Below are positions 10,166-20,562 of a stretch of 25,000 nucleotides of DNA, one piece after another. Each line of letters opens with the position of its first letter. Position 1 is the stretch's first letter. A program made the translations under genes and the position numbers. The notes under the pieces are model-generated. The model had not been told where the DNA came from, did not search any database, and worked only from the letters and a program-made list of their open reading frames with translations. Origin of the DNA: Mesostigma viride (lineage: Eukaryota > Streptophyta > Mesostigmatophyceae > Mesostigmatales > Mesostigmataceae); contig RPFO01000027.1 in NCBI GenBank assembly GCA_009746045.1, positions 252,501-277,500 on the forward strand. The letters run 5' to 3'.

Positions 10166-10445
10166 TGACTTTAGCCAAGTCCTACTACATTTTGCTTGGG
10201 TACACAGTACTACAGTTTCGTCACTGAAAATTTTATCTAGTTGCATTGGTGTATAGTACGTTCCACTGAAATTTTTGTGTTCAGTGCCCAGATCACAATT
10301 TGATCCCGGCGCAAAATGATTGGCTGTTCGGTACGAACCAAAAACGAAATTTTAGTATCTAAGTTCCGCAGCGCTTGCTGAATTTGCCCCGGAACCCCGG
10401 GGGCACTTTCCCCGCTGAAAAAGGTGTCCGCAGAAGTGTATTGTA

Positions 10446-11085
10446 GTGCATGGCCAGCAGAACCAGAACTGGTTCCTCTATCTCCATACTGCTCTCCTCC
10501 GGGTGGTGAGTGTCATGGTTCGGTCGGTCTTTCCCCACTCCACCATCAAGTGCAAGGACGCAGATGGGGCCGCCCTCTACTCACCCAACCACCGCCCCGA
10601 CATTACCGTGCTTGACTACAATGGGCAGGGTTGCCACCTGCTCATCGATGTCTCCGTGGCTCAGCCGCTCTCCGGTCGTCACATTCTCTGGGCGGCTGTG
10701 GATGCCGGCGCTGCTGCCGCTGTGGCTGAGCGCGACAAGTTTGCCTCCTACGCCAATGTGGGGCCCCGCTGGGTCATCCCCTTTGTCCTTGAGGAGTTCG
10801 GGGCCATGGGCCCAAAGACGGCAGAGTTTTTCCACGAGTGCTGCCAGCACCGTTAAGACCGCCTCGACCTCGAGGGTCATCTGGACCGCCCCGTGGTCTG
10901 CCCGCACGTGGTCCTCGTATTGGTGGCAGCGCCTGTCAAGTGCTAGCTCGCCCTCACTCGCACCATGGCCGATGTGTTATTCCGCCGCTCCCGAGCCGAC
11001 TTTGTCGCGAACCATGCGGTCGAGATCCCTCCCAGGCCTGCACATGGTGGGCCGGCAGCAATGTTGCTGCATGTCGTAGTTCTGT
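10446..11085 (+). pseudogene. Retroelement fragment with PD-(D/E)XK-like endonuclease domain
   Basis: An open frame runs to TAA 10854-10856 with the order HSTIKCKDADG, HRPDITVLDYNGQGCHLLID (the Pro-Asp of the nuclease core followed about 15 residues later by the Asp of LLIDVSV), AVAERDKFASYANV and FVLEEFGAMGPKTAEFF. This pattern is known to me from the C-terminal ends of algal and protist retroelement polyproteins with a restriction-like endonuclease. In a shifted frame the tail continues to about 11085 with TMADVLFRRSRADFVANHAV. No RT domain lies upstream, so this is a 5'-truncated or isolated remnant. It differs in kind from the AP-endonuclease LINE at 4045, although Chlamydomonas Dualen/RandI elements carry both nuclease types. 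Confidence 0.65.
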
Positions 11086-13279
11086 GATGTAGTTGTACCT
11101 TGTGCAGCTGGCATGATCCTTGCATGCCCGTGTCAGATTACTATTATTTTCTTTAGGCTTCTTCTTTTCGGGGTATTCCTTATGTTGCATCTCACCCCAG
11201 TAATTTATCATTCTCAATGAATATATATTGCCGGAGGTATGCCTCTTATTCAATCTCAGCATGACTCTTATTCAATCCCAGACCGCGCTTGCGATTTTCG
11301 GACTTTTTCCACGACTCTAGCACCTTTTCACCTGAATGTTTGAGAGGACCGGCGCGAGGTTCATATCCAACAATGCCAATGCTGATATGCTTGCCAGCTG
11401 CTTATAAATACTACATCGCAATAGTAAACAGGTAAGGAGACAGGACACAGCCCTATTGCGAACTTCCATGCCCAAAGGGCATGGCGGCTGGGCCGGAGGG
11501 CAGGGTTGACGTGTTGCTTATAAACCACTTACATCGTCAGCCCCTCTTCGGATTACGGAGGACAACATGCAAGAGTTGGCACCGTCAAGCACGCGCAAGG
11601 ATGCATCTCCACAGAACATTCTGGCACAGAAGCATGGGCTTGAGAAGTCCATGCAAGAACCGCCATGGCTGGAAATTCCCTAGCTTACAGCAGTTTTGCC
11701 TCCTCCAGACGATATAGGCAGCTGCGATATCCCAGAGGCCATGCACATGAAATTTTTCATCTCCACGATAGCTCCGCATTCATCCACTGCTGCATGGCAC
11801 ACAAGTCACAACTGGCATTTCCAGGCGGGCTTCCGTGTGATACCAGCCAGGCATTGCCTCTGTCTCTCTGATGCACGTCCCACGGGGATCGATAGCCTGG
11901 TTGGCACATCCATGACACAACTATAGGCCCACCTTGCATCCGCACCCCCCAGAAGGTTTGCCCGTGGCATTCAGCCTGTTGTTACCAACATGGTGAACAG
12001 CGGTTATCCCAAAAGGTTGACTGGTGGCCATTGCATCCCACATGCTTTGGCCAGAGCATTCAAGAAATGGCCTCAAAACAAGAAGCTTGGACAACCAAGT
12101 AACTGCAATGAGCTCCCCAGAAGAATAGAGAAGATGTTCAGCCAAGCTTTCAACCCCAATCTCCCCGAAGGAAAAGATTGACGGGGTAGATTTTTTTTGT
12201 TACATGGCGAAATCCAACGCTCGTGCATCCAGAGCGATGATGCCACGACGCTATGAGCGAGACTTTGTCCCTCACAAGGGAGCATACCACGCTCCAACCA
12301 TGAAGGCAAGCAGGCAGCGAGTTCTGTTCCGGGCCCATCTGGACTCCACTTTTGAAAGAGTATCTTAAAGATTGACCCCAGGAAGCTGACAATCATGCCC
12401 AAGTTCTCGCCAAACCCTGCGCCATAAAGCCCTTCTTTTCCATCCCACTTCCCGAGTCGCGCCATTCATAGCGTGGCAGGCGCCACCTACTTCACGGGTT
12501 TGGGATGCGCCACACCTGCCAAGAGCATGGGAGACCATGAAGGAACGCCAGGTTATCGCCAGAACAGGAAACTTTCCATAATCATACATCATGGAAACAT
12601 GCGGTGAGCAATGGAGAAGAAGCGGTGGTCACCTCTTGCGTGCAGGCTGCACGCTTTATTGTCCTTGGCTGTCATGCGAAGGATCCACGAGACGGAACGA
12701 ACAACACCATGTAACAGGCTACTTTGCACACATTCGACGCCAAAATCATCTCAACCAACCCAGAAAACCAGGGACACGATCTGAATTGTACTGTGGATAC
12801 TTAATGAGGTTGTGCACAGCTGTTGATTACTGCGCCTCGAACTAGATCCAAGTTCAGATGCTCGGCCCTAGCAATGAACCATGTTCAAGCTCTTTTACGT
12901 TGGTAGTTGCAACATGTCCATAAGTCATTGCCTAGCCAAGGCAGCGCTGGTTCTGAACAAGATGTCAAGCCTATGGACAGACATGCACGGCGATGCTCGA
13001 TGATGTTGCGCAACTACAAGTTATTCTCAGTTGTCATTGCTAGCCAAGAGAAGTTGTGCTGGAAAAGGTCGAGTTGCACAACCGTTACGAACGGCACAGA
13101 AAGGAACTCTCAACAACGGATATGCGGAGTGCGATTAGTGTATGTAGGGTTAGTGTAAGTATCCGTTATTGAGACTTGGGGTGTAAGTATCGAAGTTGTT
13201 TACCCCAACGTCATCCTTGAAATGCTGAAAGCGTTGTGCATAACCCCACGTACACCATTCTGCACCCAAACCGACGCAC
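11086..13279. other. No gene recognised
   Basis: Several 60-130 codon frames occur on both strands, for example + 11990-12181 and - 12073-12465, but none shows a known motif. A short direct repeat (CTCTTATTCAATC) occurs twice at about 11243-11275. The 3' end of the WD40 gene should lie somewhere here, but I could not identify its last exon or a polyadenylation site. Confidence 0.4.
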
Positions 13280-13402
13280 CTTGATTTTCCCATCGGCTGC
13301 CCCACTGTACAGCATGCCATCGTGCACAAGAAGCGCGGTAACTTTGGACTTGTGGTCACAGAGCTCCATGGGCCATCCGTAGTTATCTTTCACACTCCAC
13401 GC
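13280..13402 (-). CDS. WD40-repeat protein, exon (blade ending DGKIK)
   Basis: Acceptor GGGCAG before GCGTGG, donor AAG|GTGCGT; 41 codons, phase 0 at both ends. It starts AWSVKDNYGW and continues CDHKSKVTALLVHDGMLYSG to DGKIK, which is a textbook WD blade: His at the GH position, a hydrophobic strand, D-G-hydrophobic-hydrophobic-Y-S/T-G, then D-G-x-I-K. The Trp of the next 'VW' would be supplied by the following exon. It is the most 3' exon seen. WD40 proteins are beta-propeller scaffolds; partners cannot be inferred. Confidence 0.88.
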
Positions 13403-13588
13403 CTGCCCATTCCAGCAGAGGCATCATTCTAGCAAAGGCAAGTTGAGCTTCTGATTGTGTACACATTTGACTGGTATAATAATAAAAGAGAAATGCGGGA
13501 AAGCAATCCTGGAGTACATACTTGGCTGACATGGTGTGGCCATCCTGCACGCAAAAGATTTAGCTTGATTTGAACATTGGTTACGTAC

Positions 13589-13675
13589 TTGGCTGCAGCC
13601 TCCACCTACGCAGTGTGCCAGGCACAATCTGGGAACAGCGGGCCACTTTCCCATCGATCTCGGCATAGTCCTCGC
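13589..13675 (-). CDS. Possible WD40 exon, weak
   Basis: Twenty-nine codons, phase 0 at both ends, between an AG at 13676-13677 and the donor CAA|GTACGT. It reads GKWPAVPRLCLAHCVGGGCS. The splice pattern fits the other exons, but the blade is not clear; another frame is also open through the region. Confidence 0.25.
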
Positions 13676-13888
13676 CTCATGGCGCAGAATACTTGTGCAA
13701 GCCTGGAGTGCTTCATGACCAGCTAGCTAAAGCCAAAGTGGCATGCTCAGTTCTTCTGGCAATCAAATCTGCCTATTGCACGCAAAAGTCGTGTGGGGTG
13801 TCTTCCACCTCGGTAACTGCAAACACACACGCAGCATCACAGAATCCAAACCAACGGCTACGCACGGTTCCACAAACACAATTCCTCA

Positions 13889-14047
<159 letters not shown>

Positions 14048-14130
14048 CGTGTGTGCGTGTATGTGTGTGTGCGCGCCTCTGCACGTGCATGTATGTGCTT
14101 GTGCGCGAGCGTGTGTGTCTGTGTGTGTGG

Positions 14131-15270
14131 CGAAAGCCAGGCTGTCACAAGAACGCTCGTATCCTCTGCTTGCTAATGCTTCTTTCCCCTTCTATACAGA
14201 ATCTTGGCATCGCTTACTGTGTCCGCACTCAATTGTGCACTGATTCCCAACAGCAACGAGAGGTTTGAAGGAGTTCATGGCCATGAAGCGGCCAGCAAAG
14301 GAAATTTGGTGGCATTTTCACAACAACTGTGCAGCAAAACAGCCAAAGACACGGCTTGGATGCCCAGAGGGATCTATGCAGTTTCCCCAGACAAACTTGT
14401 TGGCCATTTCATACAAAGATAGAGAGTCAGCCAAACATTATGCACCACAGGTTGGTAAGAGCACCACGAATAGGGGCGTTATGGATATCTGTGTAGTACA
14501 TCTAGCCACTCCTGCATGCTTCCGCTTATGGGTAAAGGTCATAGAAGGCTTGAACATTATTGCAAGCCAACCCCTTTGGCATGGGGGGGTCGCTCTTGGC
14601 AAGAGGGGGTAGGGGGGGGGGCGCCTTGCGAAGCCCTAGTACGGTGCGGTCCACACGGATGAAAAGAGGGCTGGGTTGGGAGCACTGTCAGGGCAGGCCT
14701 GTGACCACGGAGGTTGAAAATAGAGTTCATATAAGATGCCTCCTGCTACTGGTCCCGCCTTTTTTCCCACCCCGGGTTACTCATACTCCGACCAGGAAAA
14801 AAGTGACCAGGCAAGGCCCAAAAAATGACCAGGCGAGACCCCAAAAATGAAAATACTTCTTTCCCGGTCGGAACAGGTCAGGACATGAAGCAGGGTTATT
14901 GATTACTCGTGCGCATGCGAGGAGGGGTTGTCCATATGCCTGCTTCTGTCTGTGGAATCTTGGTGATCCGTGCCAAAGGGCTTTCCAAACCGCTTTGTTC
15001 CATTTTCCCGCCCGTGTGAACCCAGCCATTGAAAGGATATATGTATTGCGTAGGAAACACGAGCTTTGTCAAAGCAAGCGCTTTGTGAAGCAAGCGCTTA
15101 AGAAAAGAGCTGGCTGTAACATGGAGTACCCGGTGACACTAGTTGTGCAACATGCTTGACTGGCCGCAAGTGGATACGCGTTCACTAATTCCTTTTTACC
15201 ACATACAAACCACAGTGTACATTGGCAAAAAAAAGTAACCTGAAATTTGTCAAGCTGCCCCCCCCTTTAC
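14131..15270. other. Intronic or intergenic stretch, no exon recognised
   Basis: A + strand frame near 14265-14450 reads AKEIWWHFHNNCAAKQP, with a faint BED-zinc-finger look that I could not support. Short imperfect repeats occur (GTGACCAGG at about 14810; GAAGCAAGCGCTT-like copies at about 15073-15100). Confidence 0.35.
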
Positions 15271-16647
15271 CAACTCTCCAGATGATGCCAACTCTCCGGA
15301 TGATACCAACTCTCCGGATGATGCCAACTCTCCCGATGATGCCAACTCTCCGGATGATACCAACTCTCCGGATGATGCCAACTCTCCGGATGATACCAAC
15401 TCTCCGGATGATGCCAACTCTCCGGATGATACCAACTCTCCGGATGATGCCAACTCTCCGGATGATACCCACTCTCCGGATGATGCCAACTCTCCAACTC
15501 TCCGGATGATGCCAACTCTCCGGATGATACCAACTCTCCGGATGATGCCAACTCTCCGGATGATACCAACTCTCCGGATGATGCCAACTCTCCGGATGAT
15601 ACCAACTCTCCGGATGATACCAACTCTCCGGATGATACCAACTCTCCGGATGATGCCAACTCTCCGGATGATGCCAACTCTCCGGATGATACCAACTCTC
15701 CGGATGATACCAACTCTCCGGATGATGCCAACTCTCCGGATGATGCCAACTCTCCGGATGATACCAACTCTCCGGATGATACCAACTCTCCGGATGATGC
15801 CAACTCTCCGGATGATGCCAACTCTCCGGATGATACCAACTCTCCGGATGATACCAACTCTCCGGATGATACCAACTCTCCGGATGATGCCAACTCTCCG
15901 GATGATACCAACTCTCCGGATGATACCAACTCTCCGGATGATGCCAACTCTCCGGATGATACCAACTCTCCGGATGATACCAACTCTCCGGATGATGCCA
16001 ACTCTCCGGATGATACCAACTCTCCGGATGATACCAACTCTCCGGATGATGCCAACTCTCCGGATGATGCCAAACTCTCCGGATGATACCAACTCTCTGG
16101 ATGATGCCAACTCTCTGGATGATGCCAACTCTCCAACTCTCCGGATGATACCAACTCTCCGGATGATATCAACTCTCCGGATGATGCCAACTCTCCGGAT
16201 GATACCAACTCTCCGGATGATACCAACTCTCCGGATGATACCAACTCTCCGGATGATGCCAACTCTCCGGATGATACCAACTCTCCGGATGATACCAACT
16301 CTCCGGATGATACCAACTCTCCGGATGATGCCAACTCTCCAACTCTCCGGATGATACCAACTCTCCGGATGATACCAACTCTCCGGATGATACCAACTCT
16401 CCGGATGATACCAACTCTCCGGATGATACCAACTCTCCGGATGATGCCAACTCTCCGGATGATACCAACTCTCCGGATGATACCAACTCTCCGGATGATA
16501 CCAACTCTCCGGATGATACCAACTCTCCGGATGATACCAACTCTCCGGATGATACCAACTCTCCGGATGATACCAACTCTCCGGATGATGCCAACTCTCC
16601 GGATGATACCAACTCTGCGGATGATACCAACTCTCCATATGATACCT
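15271..16647. repeat. 18-bp minisatellite with two unit types, about 76 units
   Basis: The unit is CCAACTCTCCGGATGAT plus one variable base, A or G. About 1.38 kb of nearly perfect copies is broken by three shortened units (a CTCCAACTCTCC joint) near 15494, 16131 and 16339, each directly after a G-type unit. Long frames on both strands are by-products of a unit divisible by three. It lies in the WD40 gene's intron. Confidence 0.95.
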
Positions 16648-16691
16648 GTACTAAAAATTGATCCCTAGTACTGCTGGTAGGAGAATCTTAC

Positions 16692-16766
16692 GATGCCGGC
16701 ACCACACGGCATACTTCCCTTCGGTGCCACATTCATCCAAAACCCATGCAGGCCTCCCAACCACTT
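16692..16766 (-). CDS. Possible WD40-gene exon, weak
   Basis: Twenty-five codons, phase 0 at both ends, from acceptor TGAAG to donor ATC|GTAAGA; starts with Lys-Trp like other blade starts and reads KWLGGLHGFWMNVAPKGSMP. The blade pattern is poor, and the alternative frame (PAWVLDECGTEGKYAVW) is equally suggestive. Confidence 0.3.
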
Positions 16767-16947
16767 CTTCAGAAAACAGTTAACATAGGACCTGGGCTGT
16801 CGAAGGGCAACTATGCAAGTGACATGTTGTGCATGCAAAATGGAATGTGTTTGCTTAGCTAGGGCATCCCAAAAGGTAGGCAGGAAAATGAAAAGAAAGT
16901 GACAGGCTGGATTAGGGACACTAGAAAGTTCTCCTGCAGGCATTTAC

Positions 16948-17079
16948 CTGGATGTTACCCCGATTAGAAGCAGAAGTGGCGAAAAAGTGCCCTCCACCTG
17001 CGGCAAAGGAGCTGCATTGGTCAAATCCTGTTGTCACTACATCCTGTACGCGCGGAGCAGAGTTGGAAGTGCTCCAAAC
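16948..17079 (-). CDS. WD40-repeat protein, exon (VWSTSN...GNIQ)
   Basis: Acceptor CAACAG before GTTTGG, donor CAG|GTAAAT; 44 codons, phase 0 at both ends. It begins VWSTSNSAPRVQDV and continues CSSFAAGGGHFFATSASNRG to NIQ. The leading Val-Trp is the 'VW' of a WD repeat, so the exon boundary cuts the blade just before it, exactly as in the 13280-13402 exon. The (G)HFFATSA stretch takes the place of the usual 'LYSGS' strand. Confidence 0.85.
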
Positions 17080-17756
17080 CTGTTGTTAAGAAAAAGTATT
17101 AGTACATTGAATCCAAGGCAAAAAACAGTAAATGTGTTAAATATGTGCTGGATCAGCGATTCAACAGTCACATGCGCGAGCTTGAAGGTGGCAAACACTA
17201 GTTTGCTCTCTCGTGGTGTCAGAAAGCAATATGGATGATGGGATATGCTCAACAGAACATTCTCCCCAATAAACATACAAGAATGAAGCAGAACTGCTTC
17301 AATAAGTGGTATCAGTGTACATACGAAATTTTGCAAGGTGCCCAAAAGATTTCTGATATTTATAGATAACGTGCGCAATTTATACGAGGCCTCTTATGCC
17401 GTGCCCCTCTAATATTTGCCTGCTGCATACGACACCGCAAAACGTGAAGCTTCTGCCTAGGAGTGTAAACGGGTATTGCTGTGATAAAAGTAACATAGAC
17501 TGAACTTGTGCAAAGAAGATTCCTCCTAAGGGAATCGATCTCGTGGACCGCAAGTGGTTTGATGCCTCGCCGAAATCATAGATTTGTGCACCTCACTGAC
17601 CAACTGGCGCCCTGCCATGCCACATTTTTTCGTTGGTAATGTGGGAGGCATACCGCTGTGATATCACAGGCATGAAGATGTTCTACATACAACACAAGAT
17701 AGCCCAAGGAGCTGCTGGCCTTACACCACTGCTTGCATAGGCACTGAATTTCTCAC

Positions 17757-17810
17757 CTGTACAGTAACATGTGCCAGAACACAACATAGCCAGAAAGACG
17801 CATGCATTTG
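17757..17810 (-). CDS. Candidate duplicated exon, copy 1
   Basis: Fifty-four bases, phase 0 at both ends, between AGTAG and CAG|GTGAGA. It reads QMHASFWLCCVLAHVTVQ. It is conserved against copy 2, with the frame and both splice sites intact. The encoded stretch ends in Val-Gln like other blade exons (NVQ, NIQ), but it is short and may be a chance frame. Confidence 0.35.
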
Positions 17811-17905
17811 CTACTGTCCGTGGAAACAATAATCCTTAAATTTTATAGCCCAAGGAGCTGCTGGCCTTGAACCGCCACTGCTTGCATAGGCGCTGAATTT
17901 CTCAC

Positions 17906-17959
17906 CTGTACAGTAACATCTGCCAGAACGCAACATAAGCAGAAAGACGCATGCATTTG
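17906..17959 (-). CDS. Candidate duplicated exon, copy 2
   Basis: Fifty-four bases, phase 0, acceptor TGTAG and donor CAG|GTGAGA, reading QMHASFCLCCVLADVTVQ. It differs from copy 1 at two residues (Trp/Cys, His/Asp). See the copy 1 entry for limits. Confidence 0.35.
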
Positions 17960-18245
17960 CTACAGTCCATGGAAACAATAATCCTTAAATTTAGTCAAGG
18001 TGCCTCCCAGCACACTATACCCACCCCCAGCCATGCAGACCATAGTTTCATGAACATTCCGTACCATCAGACTGGTCCACACTGCAAAGGATTCTTCTCT
18101 GAACATACTGATGAAGCCAAAAGAGTACAAATCAGCATTCAACTGGAAATCTGCATACGAACATACAACAATGACGGGAACTGCAAAACAGGAACCTGCC
18201 AATGCTCCATGTTCTTTGTAACTTTATGAAGACGCTTGCAATCAC

Positions 18246-18359
18246 CTGGACGTTTGGTTGTGGACCGATGCCATATATCCTGCCATCACCCACTGCCAAG
18301 CAGTGGACCTCCATCCCATCCGCTTCCAGCCGTTTCGGCCTGTCACCTCCGTTGTAGAC
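18246..18359 (-). CDS. WD40-repeat protein, exon (VYNGGD...NVQ)
   Basis: A pyrimidine-rich lead and the acceptor GAGCAG precede GTCTAC; the donor is CAG|GTGATT. Thirty-eight codons, phase 0 at both ends. It reads VYNGGDRPKRLEADG, then MEVHCLAVGDGRIYGIG to NVQ. The V-x-C-L-A-V-x-D-G-R-I-Y strand is characteristic of the middle of a WD blade. Val-Tyr replaces Val-Trp at the exon start. Confidence 0.85.
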
Positions 18360-19251
18360 CTGCTCATAAAAACACAAGAGAAGCCCAGATAAACACCATT
18401 CATCGACACAAACTGCAGCATTTTTTTTACCGTGCTGCCATGGAAGGATTTAGGCATACACACACATTAGCAATTTCTCATAACATGCATGGTGGGTGTT
18501 TAAGCAAAATCACAGACTGCTTGAACGACCTGTAGGAAGACCTCGTGCTTTCAACTCGCTGTGCACATTATGACTTCCTTTGCACGTGATGACAATCCAA
18601 AATGGTAGAACTTTTGTTAGGTGGTGTCGCCCAAAACCAAGCCCTTAGCTAACCCTATTTCTGTCTACTCTTGAGACTACCTAAATTCCACCCTTCACAC
18701 CCTGTATGGCTTCTCTAGGATAGACTTTGAACTTTTCAGATCAATAGCCACAGTAGTGATATATAGCGCCGTGTGCACATTTCCAAAATGGTGTGCACAA
18801 TCTTGTTACCAAGTACATGATACTACTATGATGGAAGACATATGCTTGGTCGCCTCTAGAAAGCAGTTTGAAAAACATGCTATAAAAGAGGCGGGCCTTG
18901 AGAAGTCTATATGACCCATGTCAGTACTAGTCACTCTATGTCCAACTTTAATATGGGAATAGTTTTATACTTTTGTCACGTGCCTCCAACGTATAGCAAG
19001 GCATATAGGAGCGCAAGATAGGCTAGAAACGCTGCAGTGAGCTTGCCACGATAGCTGTTGCATTAATGCGATGCGCAGGTGCAAGCTTGGGGAGATGACA
19101 ATACGTTATCAATTCGCGCATTGCGCAGAGATTCTAGCTTCGCAGGTTGAGCAAAAGTCAACATTCGCATAATGCATGCATCGCACATAACGAGAGAACC
19201 TCATGGCATGCACCTATCTGAGAGATTCAGAAGCAAAAACTTTCAACTAAC

Positions 19252-19560
19252 CTTGACATGGCCCTTGAAGCCAGCGTACAGCACAGCGCCATCCAAAGCT
19301 AGACAAGTTGCTACCTCCCCGCTGCGCTCAGCTTGATGGCCAGACAGGGCGGATATCAGTGAATTCTTTCGCGCTAGCGCTTCCTCCCCGCTGCGCTCAG
19401 CTAGATGGCCATACAGGGCGGATATCAGTGAATTCTTTCCCGCTCGCCACGGCATAGAATTGACAGTTGGCGCTAGCCACGGCATAGAATTGACAGTTGG
19501 CTCAGGTTCCAAGCATTCAAAGCCCGCACGGCCCTTCTTTGCTTCACGGACCAGCAGACC
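19252..19560 (-). CDS. WD40-repeat protein, long exon with in-frame duplications
   Basis: Acceptor GGTGTAG, donor AAG|GTTAGT; 103 codons, phase 0 at both ends. It starts GLLVREAKKGRAGFECLEPE, aligning with AWSVKDN-type starts elsewhere (Gly-Leu for Ala-Trp). It ends EVATCLALDGAVLYAGFKG plus HVK, a clear WD strand pair. Between them lie a tandem pair of PTVNSMPW units (10 codons each) and a tandem pair of KNSLISAL-GH-AERSGE units (23 codons each). The exon is therefore more than twice as long as the other blade exons, with the extra sequence in the loop after the first strand. The frame is kept throughout. Confidence 0.83.
19314..19500 (-). repeat. Nested in-frame tandem duplications inside a WD40 exon
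   Basis: A 69-base unit is repeated at 19314-19382 and 19383-19451 (both begin CCTCCCCGCTGCGCTCAGCT; about four mismatches). A 30-base unit is repeated at 19441-19470 and 19471-19500 (one mismatch). Both lengths are multiples of three. Confidence 0.92.
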
Positions 19561-20160
19561 CTACACCGTAAAGACAAAATCACAAGAGATCAAGAGCATG
19601 CACATACGTACCGTCCCACTAGTTTCAAGTCAGTATGCATTAGGAAAGTTTGTGTCATTCGGCAAAGTTTGCTTTTGCGTTTGCGGTTGCCTGTATAAGC
19701 AACGCAACATTGAAAAGCAAGTACCTACACATCTTAGATCAAATGCTGTTCAATCAAACCATCTATAACTAGTATTTTACTTTTGTTCTGATTGTTGTGC
19801 GCCATATTTACATACTACTACGAATAAAGACATCTGAAAGTCATGAGACCCCCCTGGCAAAAACACCCCTGTTCGCTGAGTGGACACGCAATATAGGATC
19901 CGGCTATGGAGGTTTCGTTATGTAGATCCTTTTAAGACACTCGCCAAATCTTCTCAGCAGACCTTTTGAGAATTCCGGGACCAGCTCCCTCAAATAAACC
20001 ATGCTTTCCTATGTTAGCATACTGGCCCAGGCCCCAGTCAAAATGTAACAGAACTCAACCATAAATCGGCCTCGACGCCTTGTGCTAATTTTCAGCCACG
20101 CATTTTCCCCCCTGACTAGAAATCTGCACAAGCTTGTGGTCAAAATGTGATTCGTCCAGG

Positions 20161-20337
20161 AAGGTTTTCGCGGGAAAACTTATTAAGGCACCAAGATCTA
20201 CAAGCGATCGTATGGGAGTGCCACCCTATGAAGAAGTGGGAGATTTTACATCTTCAGACATTGCATCAATTTCAGAAAATATATTAACAGATCCAACATT
20301 AAAAGAGCAACCAATAGCCATGCTAAAAAATAGCTAA
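20161..20337 (+). other. AT-rich open frame of unknown origin beside the ndhB fragment
   Basis: A + strand frame (open from 20134) reads DFTSSDIASISENILTDPTL followed by [11 protein letters not shown] and a TAG. Its AT-rich third positions resemble organelle DNA more than the local nuclear exons. I could not match it to a plastid gene. It may be non-coding. Confidence 0.3.
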
Positions 20338-20562
20338 TATTTGAAAGATATTATGCCACTCGTATAAAATGTATGGAAATAAAATAGTCATTATTCTTGT
20401 AGCTAACATTAATGCTGCTGCTTTAGAACTAACAGATAAAAAAGCTACGACAGGACTTGGTGCTCCTTCATAAACATATTGAGCCCATTGATGAAAGGGA
20501 GCTGCAGCTATTTTGAAAGATATTCCTACAATATTAATGCTAGTGCTACTAAAGATGCCAAT
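20325..20562 (-). pseudogene. ndhB: Plastid ndhB fragment inserted in nuclear DNA (NUPT)
   Basis: On the minus strand the frame reads [20 protein letters not shown], then [20 protein letters not shown], then LATRI and, after a variable stretch, [12 protein letters not shown]. This is the central part of NdhB, a membrane subunit of the plastid NAD(P)H dehydrogenase complex; [10 protein letters not shown] and [21 protein letters not shown] are hallmark segments. About 80 of some 500 residues are present. The similarity stops on both sides: upstream at about 20562, and downstream at a six-A run (20325-20330) where removing one base would extend it by only two residues (Ser-Met). It lies in a WD40-gene intron and cannot make a working subunit here. 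Confidence 0.85.

Larger units (their letters stand above)
17699..17993. repeat. Tandem duplication of about 150 bp in the WD40 gene
   Basis: Copy 1 is at 17699-17844 and copy 2 at 17845-17993. Both begin ATAGCCCAAGGAGCTGCTGG and end AATCCTTAAATTT, with scattered substitutions and small indels. Read on the minus strand, each contains a strong donor CAG|GTGAGA and an upstream TAG acceptor. Confidence 0.9.

Noticed and set aside
11990-12181. Frame containing PHALARAFKKWPQNKKLG as a gene
   Set aside because: No family recognised and no partner exon; chance frame cannot be excluded.
14265-14450. Frame with EIWWHFHNNC, reminiscent of a BED zinc finger of hAT transposases
   Set aside because: The spaced Cys/His pairs needed for the finger are not in place.
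15250-16668. A 462-codon minus-strand frame and + strand Met-Pro-Thr-Leu-Arg repeats
   Set aside because: The 18-base unit is a multiple of three, so all frames lacking a stop stay open. No start context or splice evidence was seen.
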